The notes beneath the pieces are model-generated. The model saw only the letters and a list, made by a program, of their open reading frames with translations, did no database searches and was not told the origin of the DNA. Of a stretch of DNA of 64,000 bases, positions 43,783-54,842 are shown one piece after another (the first letter of the stretch is position 1; each line of letters starts with the position of its first letter). Source of the stretch: Cephalopachus bancanus (Eukaryota > Chordata > Mammalia > Primates > Tarsiidae); contig JAPVLO010000205.1 in NCBI GenBank assembly GCA_027257055.1, positions 744,001 through 808,000 of the forward strand. Direction: 5' to 3'. The translations under genes were made by a program, and so were the position numbers.

Positions 43783-44030
43783 TGGAAAGTGTCTGTGATT
43801 CCCTTGCTATTGAGAAAGCACAATGTATATCCTCTCAGGCAGAAAGAACAGAAAAAAAAGGTTGAGAACAATGGCCAAGTGTACTTAGCTTGAAACAAAA
43901 TGTTACATTATGGAGTAAGTAACCACTGTATCCTCACCTGATTCTAGGTCTGGGCCAAGAGAACATTGGAAAGCTTTTTTCAGAGTTCCTTCTACCTTGC
44001 TGCTGATCGTAGTATTTTTATACTTGCTAC
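43783..44030 (+). repeat. left arm of a long inverted repeat
   Basis: About 248 bp that pairs with the reverse complement of 44880-45118 at roughly 90% identity by eye, with one ~10-nt insertion here (about 43820-43829). The stretch 43906-43949 (44 bp) is a perfect complement of 44963-45006. It does not look like any repeat family I know and has no terminal features of a transposon. Confidence 0.9.
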
Positions 44031-44879
44031 ATTGCTTGCAAGTATTTTAGACTTGTTCATTATGCGACCGTTTGTGGGATGCTGCTTAAGGAGTGAGCCT
44101 TATCTTTGCTTGTCAGAAAAATGAGAGAGTTTCATCTGACTTATAACACAGCAAAGATTCCTGGCAGAGCACTGGGAAGAAAAATCAGTGGGACAAACAT
44201 TGCATTATAATTAGGAAAAACAGGCACATCAAACTCTAATCAATAGTCAATTATTCCCACTGTGGGCAGGAGGTAGGCAATGGGGACAGAAAAGTAATAT
44301 TCTTTGGAGACTAAATCAGTCAATACTGGCTGTTACCAGGAGTTCTTGGCACGTGATTTTCTGGTATCACGTCTCTGAGCAGTCCCTAGGGCTGACATGT
44401 GAGGGGCACTGGCTGAGTGACAGAGACTGATGAGGTGTATATATTTACGCACCACTATTACAGTCCACTGTCATACTTCTTTTCCTGTGTATTCCTTTCC
44501 ACAGAGGACCAGTCATAATTCCTAGGGTCTAGCAAGCGCTTAGAAAGGTTTGTTGACTAAAGGTTTGTTGACGAAAGGTGGGAGGCTGGTAAAGCTTCTG
44601 GGTCCAATGGCCAAGAAGGGAAGATAGTAGGAACTGACTATCTGCATTATCTCAGATACAAAGCACCAGCATCAGGGCCTCAAATACCTTAGTTATTAAA
44701 ATTGCACTCAACTCTTGGCCACATCACCCACTTGCAAACAAAGGTCATCACCTGGTTAAGAAACGTTCTTCCTCCTGTTTGCTCTGAGGGAACACACCTT
44801 CTCAAGTTTCAACTTTGTACCACTTATGCTCTCAACAGTTAGGGGCAGGAATATGGAGGGAGTCAACCATTGTTTTCCA
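44031..44879. other. spacer of the long inverted repeat
   Basis: About 850 bp of apparently unique sequence with no repeat recognised and no long open frame. It includes a 15-bp direct repeat AAAGGTTTGTTGAC(T/G) at 44544-44573. Confidence 0.6.
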
Positions 44880-45118
44880 ACATAGCAAGTATAAAACTAC
44901 TAGGATCAGCACCAAGGTAGAAGGGACTCTGAAAAAAGCTTTGTAATGTCCTCTTGGCAACAACCTAGAATCAGGTGAGGATACAGTGGTTACTTACTCC
45001 ATAATGAAACATTTTGTTTCAAGCTGAGAACACTTGGCAATTGTTCTTAACCTTTTTTCCTGTCCTTTCTGCCTGAGAGGATCTTTCTTAACAGCAAGGG
45101 AATCACAGACACCTTCCA
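44880..45118 (-). repeat. right arm of a long inverted repeat
   Basis: Reverse complement of 43783-44030. Homology ends abruptly at both outer borders ('CTGGAAGGTG' matches 'TTGGAAAGTG', with nothing shared beyond). Confidence 0.9.
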
Positions 45119-45869
45119 GAAGAAAGTCACTCTGTTTTTTCTCACTTTTCTTTTTTCCTCACTTCTTACTTTATGTTCCTATCTTTTTCTTCTTACCCAG
45201 CAAAATTGGTATTTAGACTCCAGAATATAAGAGTTTCAATAATTTAGCTTAATTAAATCACAACTGAATAACTTAAATTAAATTATAACTGAATAACTGA
45301 TTACCACCCAAGGTAGAGTTATTCTATTCACGCAACTGTTCCTCATAATATTTTCTTAATGAGTGCTGTACAGAAGCTTGGTCTTTTGAAACTTATATGA
45401 AGTGTCACTATGTGTCGTCAATTATTGATATGAAAATCTCTACATCTGCAAAAGCAGAATATTTTTCTCAATTCTTTTTCTCTTTGATCCCTCTCTATAG
45501 GTCACCTTCCTGAAAGTCCACTTTCTTTAGCTTTAATGATACTACACTGGCTTATATTCCTCTGATCTCTCTGGATGCTTCTTTCTATCACTTAGCTTGT
45601 GGATATTCCCCATGATGTCACTATTCATGGAATCTGTCCATCTTGAAAATTGAAATCAATAACTTCCAAACTCTACCTAAGTGCCCAGATTTTCCTCTAA
45701 TTGAATTACAGCCTATCTTTTGATTCTTGATGGCTAGCTCTTGGAAATGAGGAGCTGAGACCACACTAGCACCAAATCATTAAGGCTTTGAATGCCATGA
45801 AAGAGAAAACATCCTTGAAAAAAGGTCTTAGAAGCAGGAGTGAGAGGATCTAAACAACTTGATTGATAA
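45119..45869. other. unassigned, possible L2 scraps
   Basis: Pyrimidine-rich 45480-45720 may be diverged L2 ORF2, and 45770-45865 ('GGCTTTGAATGCCATG', 'GGAGTGAGAGGATC') resembles another common old LINE segment. Neither is secure. Confidence 0.35.
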
Positions 45870-46235
45870 ATTTCAAAGATTAAGCATTACATAGACCATG
45901 ATCTCTAACTATAAAGAAATTAAGTTAAAATTTAACAAAAAGTTAAATGAGCCCCTATATATTTGGGATAAAACACATTGCTAAATACACTATGTGTTAA
46001 AGAAGTCATCATGGAAATTTTTTAAATTCCCAGAACTGAGTGATAAAGAAATAATATGTAGCAAAGCTTGACATATAGATATAGCTTAGTAAGTTAGAAA
46101 ATGAACCAAAAATAAACTCAAAGAAAGTTGGAAAGAGATAATAAAAATGAGAGGAAATTAATAAACTAGGAAGCGATGATACATTAAAAAAAGATCAAAG
46201 CCATAAGTTAGTTCTTTGAAAAAAGCACATTAAGT
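45870..46235 (+). mobile_element. L1M ORF2 fragment
   Basis: 'AAGTTAGAAAATGAACCAAAAATAAACTCAAAGAAAG', 'AATAAAAATGAGAGGAAATTAATAAACTAGGAAG' and 'ATCAAAGCCATAAGTTAGTTCTTTGAAAAAAG' match the segment of L1 ORF2 before the reverse-transcriptase domain. Old and frame-broken. Confidence 0.7.
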
Positions 46236-46659
46236 CTTTTAGATAATTGAAAGCTGCCTTGTACTACGGCTTAGTCATTATCTTTTGGATAATGACAAAT
46301 GAACAAACCATTTTCTCACAAGTGGTACTTCTAGTATTCATCCAAGTATGTATTTGGCAGCCTTCACAGTCTTTTAGGCTTATTTTTATTTTTCACTTTT
46401 CAGAATGGGGAAAATATTGAACTGCTCTGTAAGTCTGGGTCACTGTTTTTTTTAAGTGGCTCTGGGACCCTTTGTTTGGCTACTTTCACAATGGAACCGA
46501 GTTTGATTTATTATGAAGAAACATGCAAATTGTATATATATTTATGGATACATTTATACTGATTTTAATATCAAATTACCTCAAGGAATAGGAAACTAGC
46601 TGCAGCCATAACAATAATGAAAATATAAAGAAAACTTCAATTTATACATATCAAAATTA

Positions 46660-48500
46660 GAAGATCAGAGTGTTGCCATATTAAAAAATTTTCTACGTGT
46701 CCTTCAGTAACAAAATAATCCTGATTCCTCCCTCCCTGTATCATTGCTGTCACTCATTTCACTTATAACATGAGCACATATAAGCATTCATATATACATA
46801 AGCATATATAATCAAGTAAAGTGTTGCTATTATTCTTTTGGATAAACTGTCAACTGATAGATCAATTAGAAAAATACAATTTTTATTTTCCCTTTACTCG
46901 TTCCTTCTTTGTTTTTCCTTTCTTTATGTAGATTAAAGTTTCTGATACATAATTTTCCTTCTCCCTAAGAACTTTTAACATTTCTTGCAAAGCAGATCTA
47001 CTGTAAACAAATTTCCTCAATTTTTGCTTGTCTGGAAAAGTCTTTATTTTTCTTCCCCTTTTGAGTATAGTTTTGTGGGTACAGAAGTCTAGGTTGGTTG
47101 ATTTTCTCCCAATACTTTAAATATTTTACTCCATTCTTACTTGCATGACTTCAGAGGAGAAGTCAGATGTAGTTCTTACCTCTTTGCTCCTCTATTGGTA
47201 AGGTGTTTTATTCCTCTGGCTTCTTGCAGGATTTTCTCTTTTGATTTTGTCCAGTTTGAAAATGACAAACTTAGGCAGAATTTTTGTCATTTATCTTGCT
47301 TGGTGTTCTCCGAGCTTACTGGATCTGTGGTTTCGTGTCTGACATGAATTTGAGGAAATTTTCAGTCATTATTGTTTCAAGTATTTCTTCTGTTCTTTCT
47401 GTCTTTCTCCCCCTGCTGGTATTCTCATGATGTGTATATTATACCTTGTGTAGTTATACCACAGTTCTTGGATATTCTATTGTGTTTTTTCAGTCTTTTT
47501 TCTCTTTGCTTTTCAGTTTTGGTGGTTTCTATTTAAATACGTTTCCTCAGCTGTGCCCAGTATACTAAATTCAATTTAAAAAATTTTTTGGTTCTTTCTT
47601 AAAATGTTTTCTCTCTGCTTACATTGCATAGCTGATCTTGCATTCTTTCTATGTTACCCATTAGCATCCTATCACGTAATTGTTTTAAATTCATGGTCTG
47701 GTAAAATGATAAATTTCATGTCCAGCCCTAATTATAATGCTTGCTTTGTCCCTTCAACCTAGATTTTTTGTCTTGAATATGGTTTGTGATTCTTGATAGC
47801 TGGGCATGATGTACTGGGTGAAAGGAACTGCTATGAAGTGGTCTTTAATGATGTGGCAGTGAGGAGTGGGGGAGGGGAAGGATCCTACAGCCTTAGAGTT
47901 AGTTCCTAGTCCTCTCTATGGTGAACTTCACAAGTACTTCTCAGTTCTTGCTCTCCTTATGAGGGACAGAGTAACTAGATGGGGCTGGAGTTGGGTACTT
48001 CCCTTCCCTCAGGCCAGTTAGGCTCTAATAGAACCCTAGCAGGTCAGACTCTGGCTAAACAGTTTCTCTTGAAGGTAGGCCTTAGAAACACAATGCTTTG
48101 TTATATTTCAAAATGGTTCCTTTCCCCCTCCCCATGCCAGGATCGTGAGGGGATTTTTCTCCAATATTCACTGTGATACCTGGGAGAGTTCCAGGAGGCA
48201 AAACTCACAAAATCATGGAGTTCTTCCTATGACTGGATCCCTCTGGAGTTTTTCACTCAGACTTATCCACTGTGGGCCTCCAGCAATTCACCAATTACAG
48301 CTCAGGCTTTTCTACCTCCGCACTGGTTTGTCTGGCAGTTTCTGCCAGGGTAAACTGTGAATCTCTGTATCTGCCTGTCTGTTCCAATCATTTTGGAAGC
48401 AGCAGTTTTCCCTGTGACCTCATTTCTCTTCCATATCTAAGAAAAGTTGTTGATTTTTCAGTTTGCTGAGCCTTTTACTCCATGGTAGGATAGAGTATCG
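46660..48500 (-). mobile_element. L1M 5' UTR/ORF1-region, long reverse copy
   Basis: About 1.8 kb of the well-known reversed old-L1 5' sequence: 'TCTTGCAAAGCAGATCTACTG' (46982-47002), 'GTGGGTACAGAAGTCTAGGTTGG' (47075-47097), 'TTATCTTGCTTGGTGTTCTCCGAGCTTACTGGATCTGTGGTTTCGTGTCTGACAT' (47291-47345), 'TTTTTCAGTCTTTTTTCTCTTTGCTTTTCAGTTTTGG', 'GATAGCTGGGCATGATGTACTGGGTGAAAGGAACTGC' (47796-47832) and 'GTGGGGGAGGGGAAGGATCCTA' (47867-47888). Its plus-strand open frames are not genes. Confidence 0.78.
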
Positions 48501-48700
48501 ATTTCCAAGATCCTTAAATGCTAGACCAGAAATCAAAAGTCACCTGATTTATGTTTTAAATAGATAATTCTAGCAGCAGTGTGGATTTGGAATGGAGTAG
48601 GTGAGACCAAAGAGAGAACACTAGTGAAGAAATTATCAAAACCAGGCAAGAAAGATGAAGAGAGCTTGAGGAAGGCAGAATGCATTAAAAAGAAGAGAGA

Positions 48701-49043
48701 GCCGGGCTCGGTGGCTCAGCCTGTAATCTCGTGCCTTGGGAGGCTGAGGTGAGTGGATTGCCTGAGCCCGTGGGTTTGAGACTCACCTGGGCAACTTGGT
48801 GAGACCTCATCTCTACAATTAAAAAAAAAAAAAAAATTAGCCAGTTGTGGTAGCGCGTGCCTGTAGTTCCAGCTACTTGGAAGGCTGTGGCGGAAGGATC
48901 GCCGGAGTCCAGCAGGTTGAGGCTGTGGTGACCGGGAGTGGCCACTGCACTCCAGTCTGGGTGACAGAGTGAGACTCCAACTCAAAACAAAACAAAACAA
49001 GAACCAAAACAAACAAACAAACAAAATAAATAAATAAATAAAT
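48701..49043 (+). mobile_element. full-length Alu with (AAAC)n/(AAAT)n tail
   Basis: TSD AAAAAGAAGAGAGA at 48687-48700 and 49044-49057. Tail is unusually long (~60 nt) and simple-repeat in nature (48985-49043). Body matches the young subgroup with 'CAACTTGGTGAGACC' and a 17-A linker. Confidence 0.95.
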
Positions 49044-49129
49044 AAAAAGAAGAGAGAGCAAAGTTGGATACATTTGAATGAAACACAAGCTACTTCTCTG
49101 GCATACACACTCGAATATTCAGGATTTTT

Positions 49130-49320
49130 ATTATAAACACCATTGCAGCACTTGTGACAACTGTAACTCAGCAATTATTTTAAAAAATCTTCCCTCTACA
49201 CAGAGTCTGAGTTCCCTGAGGGCACGAACTATATTGTTTGACTTTTATCTGGCACACTGCCTGCTGGCATATAGTAAGCACCCCCCAAAATATTTGGTAA
49301 GTTAGTAAGTTTATCAAATA
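49130..49320 (+). mobile_element. L2 LINE 3' end
   Basis: 'GAGTCTGAGTTCCCTGAGGGCACGAAC' (49203-49229), 'TGGCACACTGCCTGCTGGCATATAGTAAGCACCC' match the L2 terminus. Confidence 0.7.
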
Positions 49321-49748
49321 AAACAAATTAATGAGTAAAAATTATTTTAAAAATACGAGTCTTAATTCTCAAAAGAAATTCTTATATCATCAAGTAGAAA
49401 ATAGAGGATTTAAAAGTGACTTGTTTAAACAGAGTAGGATTTTGTTTTGCCAAGACTGAGTCTCAGTGGTAACCTCATCGAAGAAAATAAAAGAAACTAG
49501 GGATGCAGAAGACAGATATGGGATGTTAGATAATAATTCTGAAGATGATTATATAAGTATACACACACATTCTGACTTGTAATGTTGAGAGACAGAGTAT
49601 AAAAATTTGTCACTGGATTTTGTAAATATCTAATAAACGTGCTTCCATATATTGATTTCTTTTGTATGTAAATACCTAAATTTTCCACTCATCACTGAAT
49701 AATGTTGCAAGGAGTTTAAAAGGTCAATGGCCATTTCAAGATTATTCT

Positions 49749-50033
49749 TGGCCAGACATGGTGGCTGCCTAACCCCAGCACTTTGGGAAGTCAAAGAGAG
49801 AGGATTGCTAGATCCCAGGAGTTTGAGACCACTTTGGGCAACATAGCAAGACCTCATCTCTACAAAACAAAACAAAATTACCCAGGCATGGTGGCTCACG
49901 CCTGTAGACCCAGCTCCTCCGGAGCCTGAGTCAAATGAATCGCCTGAACCCAGGAGACAGAGGCTGCAGTGAACCATGATCATGCTACTGCACTCCAGCC
50001 TGAGTGACAGAATGAGACCTCAAGTCAAAAGAA
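49749..50033 (+). mobile_element. AluJ-like dimer
   Basis: 'GGCCAGACATGGTGGCTGCCTAACCCCAGCACTTTGGGAAG' to 'CACTCCAGCCTGAGTGACAGAATGAGACC'. The linker 'CTACAAAACAAAACAAAATTACCC' is AluJ-like and lacks the lineage-specific linker. An old copy. Confidence 0.88.
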
Positions 50034-50389
50034 AAATAATTGCTCTTCAAAAAGATATATGGTATTAGTTGTCATCTTGAAGTCTTATAGACAGCCACCA
50101 CCATACTGAATTACTAAAATAATTTTTTAGATGCATGAAAAATGAGAAAGGCAGGATAACCAAACTCCAAATTTGCTTTGTCCTCTCCAAAGAGTATTCA
50201 GTTTAAGTGCTTTCTTTCATTTCTAAAAGTTGTACTTAACAACTAACTCTGTGCACACATGGGACACATCAAGGCAATGATAGAAGTAAGGTAATTAATT
50301 CCAAAAATAGTCCACAAATAGTGAGATCAAGTATGGTGCACTAAATCACAATATTTATAGTATCACCTTGAAATACATGTGCCCTAAAG
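50034..50389. other. unassigned sequence
   Basis: Nothing recognised. Provides the target site of the next element. Confidence 0.45.
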
Positions 50390-53029
50390 CAGAGGTCCCT
50401 AACCCCCAGGTCACAGACTGATAATGGTCCTTGGCCTTTTAGGAACTGGGTCACACAATAGGAGGTGAGCGGTGGGTGAACAAGGGAAGCTTCATCTGTA
50501 TTTACAGCCACTCCCCATTGCTTGCATTACCACCTGAGCTCTGTCTTCTGTCAGATCAGCATTGGCATTAAATTCTTGTAGGAGTGTGAACCCTATTGTG
50601 AACTGTGCATGTGAGGATCTAGGTTGTGCGCTCCTTATGAGAATCTAATGCCTGATGATCTGAAGTGGAGCTGAGGCAGTGATACTAGTGCTGAGGAGTG
50701 GCTGCAAATACAGATGAACATTAGCAGTGAGGTTTGACTGCACAGAGACCATAATAAATCAATCGCTTGCAGACTCATATCAAATCCCTATCGGTGAGTG
50801 AAAATTGAGTTGATGTGCTTCAGTTGTATAGCTGCATCTGGTGGCAGGCTTAAGTTAGAATCCAATACGTATGTTAATCTGCATATGGCCTACCCATTAT
50901 TTTATTTACCACTTCTATCCACACCTCTTTACCACACTGCACACTTGTCTAAGTCTCAATTTCGGTAAGTCCACAAGCAAACCCTAGCCAAAATGAATAA
51001 AAAAACAAACATCACTGGAGAGCTTCTTTGAAAGGGGGAAAGACCCAATGATGAGACAGCAGAAGACTTTAAGACTGCCAACAAAAAGAAAGTTGCATTT
51101 AAAAGAAAATACCAAGAGTCCTACTTAAACTATTTATTTCAACAGGTGAGTCACACTCTCCAAGCCCACTTTGTACAATATGTGGTAACCAGCTAGCCAA
51201 CGAAGCCATGAAATCTTCAAAATTGCTTTGCCACATGGAGACCAAGCACTTTGCATTAAAAGACAAGCCTTTGGGAATTTTCAAAAGAAAAAAAAATGTG
51301 ATCACAAAGAACAGAAGCAGTTACTGAACGGCATCACTTCATCAAATGTGTCTGCACCAAGAGCATCATTCTTAGTGGATAACTGCATTGCTAAGGCTGA
51401 GAAGTCCTTTACTGTTGGTGAAGAGTTGATCCTGCCTGTTGCTAAGGACATTTGTCATGAACTTTTAGGAGAGGCTGCAGTTCAAAAGGTGGCACATGCC
51501 CCTCTTTCGGCTAGCACCATGACTAGATGAATTGATGAAACAGCAGAGGATAGTGAGGTACAGTTGTCAGAGAGGATTAATGAGCAACCATGTTACAAAA
51601 TCCAGGTTGATGAGTCTACTGATATTGAAAACTAGGCAACGATGCTTGTTTTTGTACGATATATTTTTCAGGAGGATGTACATGAGGATATGTTATGTGT
51701 GCCTTTGTTGCCAATCAATACCACAGCTGCAGAACTATTTAAATCTGAATGATTACACATCAGGAAAACTGAATTGGTCATTTGGTATCGGTATGTGCTT
51801 GAATGGAGTAGCTGCCATGACTGGACGGCTTTCCAGTTTCACTACTCAGGTAAAAGAAGTCACTTCTGAATATGAGTCTATGCACGGTGTCATCCATAGA
51901 GAAATACTGGCTAGCCGAAAAATGTCATCTGAACTTAACGTTTTGCAGGATGTGATTAAAATTATCAACCACATTAAAGTACATGTCCTTAACTAGCGTC
52001 CGATTGTGCAGCTCTGTGAGGAAATGGATGCAGAGCACACGCCTTCTCATACACAGAAGTGAGATGGCTTTCTAAAGGTAGATCACTGGCCAGAGTTTTT
52101 GAGTTACAAGAGCCGCTCCAGAGATTTCTTTTAGAAAAAACAGTACCACTGACAGCATATTTCAGTGACACAGAATGGGTCACAAAACTTGCTTACTTGT
52201 GTAACATATTCAACCTGGCTCAACGAACTCAATCTCTTACTTTAGGAGAGAATGACAACTGTGTTCAAGTCAGCAGATAAAGTGGCTACATTCAAAGGCA
52301 AACTGGAACTATGGGGATGATGAGTAAACACTGGGATTTTTGACGTTTCAAACATTAGCAGAGATTTGGAAACAGACTGAGCTAGGGCCTTCTTTCTCCC
52401 AGCTGATGCATGGTCACCAGTCTCAGCTTTCAAGAGTTTGAACATTACTTCCCAACCACAAAAGACCCCCAAACTGGGAAGGAATGGATCTGCGACCCAT
52501 TTGAGAATAAGCCAGATGAATTGACTTTGTCTGTGCCAGAAAAGGATCAACTGCTTGAGATTGCAAATGACAGTGGCCTTAAAAGTCTATCTGAGACAAC
52601 TTCAAATCTCCATACATTCTGAATTAAAGTCAAGGCAGATATCCTGAGATTGCCACAAAGCACTGAAAAGCCTGCTTCCATTTCCAACATCCTATCTCTG
52701 TGAAGCAGGGTTTTCTGCAGTGGCAGTAACAAAAATGAGATTATGAAGTAGACTGGACATAAGCAACACACTTGGGTGTCACTGTCTCTCATCACCCCAG
52801 ATGGGACTGTCTAACTGCAGGAAAACAAGCTCAGGGCTCCCACTGATTCTACATTATGATGAGTTGTACCATTATTTCATTATACGTTACCATGTAATAA
52901 TAATAGAAATAAAGTGCACAATAAGCATAATGTGCTTGAATCAGCCCAAAATCATCCCCTCCACCAGAGAGTAAAAACATTGTCTTTCATGAAACCAGTC
53001 CCTGGTGCCAAAAAGGTTGGGGCCTGCTG
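50390..53029 (+). mobile_element. Charlie3-like hAT DNA transposon, near full length (2,640 bp)
   Basis: Termini CAGAGGTCCCTAACCCCCAGG (50390) and '...AAAAGGTTGGGGCCTGCTG' (53029) are the MER1/Charlie3 inverted repeats. They are flanked by a degraded 8-bp duplication CCCTAAAG (50382-50389) and CTCTGAAG (53030-53037), which fits the hAT preference nTCTAGAn. The non-coding ends ('GGAGGTGAGCGGTGGG', 'GAACCCTATTGTGAACTG.GCATG') match the non-autonomous MER1 derivatives. The middle carries the transposase relic. An autonomous-length copy of a family known to have been active in primates. Confidence 0.88.
50993..52846 (+). pseudogene. decayed hAT (Charlie3-type) transposase
   Basis: Likely start ATG 50993, stop TGA 52844-52846. 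A BED zinc finger is visible (CTIC at 51172-51183, HMETKH at 51232-51249: C-X2-C...H-X4-H). The frame shifts after it at the A run 51288-51297. The catalytic core starts with ASFLVDNCIAKAEK and 'QVDESTD' (first acidic residue kept). The usual hAT 'C-x-DGA' reads CLNGVAAMTG at about 51803-51832, so the second catalytic Asp is Asn. A C-terminal dimerisation block 'SYLCEAGFSAV' follows near 52693-52725. Several further frameshifts (about 51745, 52050, 52220, 52400) and stops. Inactive. Confidence 0.85.
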
Positions 53030-53047
53030 CTCTGAAGGGCAGCACAC

Positions 53048-53265
53048 CAGATCAGGAGTCAGAAGACATCTATTCTCAGTCTTCTCATTACTAGTTGTAT
53101 AACTTGTGGCCAGCCATTGACACCCACCCACCAGCTACTTTATAGGGCCTTAGGTCAGCCTTTGTTAAATAAAATCAACAGGCCTACTCCCCTCCCAAGC
53201 CTAGTATGAGGAATAAGCAAGATCACACGTATGGAGGTCCTTGGAAAACATGCTTGAAAGGAAAT
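53048..53265 (+). mobile_element. MIR SINE
   Basis: 'CCAGATCAGGAGTCAGAAGACATCTATTCTCAGTCTTC' then 'ACTAGTTGTATAACTTGTGGCCAGCC' and 'GAGGTCCTTGGAAAACATGC' follow MIR order. It abuts the Charlie element. Confidence 0.65.
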
Positions 53266-53535
53266 ATGCAATTTCATTTTTTTAAATCATAGTATTAGCT
53301 GAGTAGTGTGGATATGTTTTGGCTAAGCATTTCTCTTTAACAAGTAACTGAGTGATTTAAAGGACCATATATCTCCCAATGATCAATAACTGCCAAGTAG
53401 ATAGTGTTTAATCACTGCATTCCTATAGAGATTGAAAATCTCAAGCAATTATTTTTAAAAGGATAAGAAACCTTTGACTCTGGCTTCAGTCAGCAATGGT
53501 TCAATCACTAAGCCTGGTTATTCTCTAGAAAAGTA

Positions 53536-54636
53536 CAGTAGTTTCTCTTTATCTGCGGGGAATATCCAAGACTCTCAATAGATGCCTGAAACTGTAGATA
53601 GTACTGTACTCTACATATGCTGTGTTTCTTCCTGTACAGTTAAGTGGCACATAACATTTTGGTCAATGGTGAGTCACATATATGACAGTGGTCCCATAAG
53701 ATTATAAGGAAGCTGAAAAATTCCTGTGGCCTAGTGAAATCATAACCAATGTAACATCACAGTGCAATTACTTTTTAAAGAATAAGTTTAGTGTAGCCTA
53801 AGTGTACAGTGTTTATAAAGTCTACAATAGTGTAATGCCTTAGGCCCTCCCATTTCCTCAGCATTCTCTCACTGACTCACCCACAGCAACTTCCAGTCCT
53901 GCATGCCACATTCAGGGTAAGTGCCCTATAGATATGTGTCATTCCTTATCTTTTATACTATATTTTTACCGTACCTTTTCTATGCTCAGATACACACATA
54001 CCTTGTGTTACAGTATTCAGTACAGTGACTTGTTGTGCTGGGTTGTAGCCTAGGAGCAACAGGCTAAGCCACATAGCCTAGGTATATAACAGGCTACACC
54101 ATTCAGTAGGTGTGTAAGTATGTTCTACGATGCTCGCACAACAATGAAATCAGCTAATGACAATGCATTTCCCAGAACATATCTCTATTGTTAAGCAATG
54201 TGCAATTGTACATACATAACATGTAGTCACTAGGCAATAAGAGATTAACAACAATAACTGATAATAAAATAGAACAATTATAGCAATATTCCAGTACCAC
54301 ACTCTTGCACTTTGGGATCATTATTAAGTAAAATAAGGACTACTTGAACACAAGCACTGTGATGATGTAACAATCTGATAACTGAGATGGCTACTAAGTG
54401 ATGAACAGTCAGGTAGCCTGTAAAGTATGGATTCGAGGGACAAAGAGTTGATACATGTACTGGGTGGGACACAGTAGGAGGTACAAGGTTTCATCATGCT
54501 ACTCAGAATATCATGCAATTTAAAACTTATGAATTATTTATTTCTGGAGTTTTCTGTTTAATATTATCAAACCACAGCTGATCTTGGGAAACTGAAATCA
54601 TGAAAAAATGAAACTGCAGATAAATGAGAGTTACTG
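53536..54636. mobile_element. Tigger7/MER44-like element, host of a nested Tigger
   Basis: Left terminus CAGTAGTTTCTCTTTATCTG (53536) and right terminus '...GATAAATGAGAGTTACTG' (54636) are inverted repeats, each next to TA (53534-53535, 54637-54638). The interior on either side ('ATATCCAAGACTCTCAATAGATGCCTGAAACTGTAGATAGTACTGTAC' and 'GAGATTAACAACAATAACTGATAATAAAATAGAACAATTATAGCAATAT') is the MER44/Tigger7 pattern. Without the 572-bp insertion it is about 530 bp, an internally deleted non-autonomous form. Confidence 0.78.
53637..54208 (+). mobile_element. MER2/Tigger4a-like element nested in the Tigger7-like copy
   Basis: Starts CAGTTAAGTGGCACATAACA and ends '...TTAAGCAATGTGCAATTG', with TA at both flanks (53635-53636, 54209-54210). 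Contains 'GTGTAGCCTAAGTGTACAGTGTTTATAAAGTCTACA' (53791-53826) and 'GTAGCCTAGGAGCAACAGGCTAAGCCACATAGCCTAGG' (54045-54083), shared with 35767-37454. Internal transposase lost. Confidence 0.82.
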
Positions 54637-54842
54637 TATACTCCAGAGAAGAGCTCATATGTTTTTAAAGATATTACATCACACTGATGAGGTAAAAGAC
54701 CTGCAAACCATGTATTTCATTCACTGTTTCTCACTTCAGCACTAACCTAAAACTCACACACCTAAGATTACTGGGGGAAAAAATCACTGCTCCTTGCAAT
54801 ATAACAAAGTAAATTAATATTTCATGTAAAAATTCCAGTTAC

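Noticed and set aside
48716..49174. 152-codon minus-strand open frame
   Set aside because: Antisense of an Alu with its tail. The hydrophobic start comes from the AAAC/AAAT tail.
51532..51740. First part of the open frame at 51532-51996 as transposase
   Set aside because: Up to about 51745 the true transposase frame is another one; this portion is a shadow. Only after the frameshift does it encode transposase.
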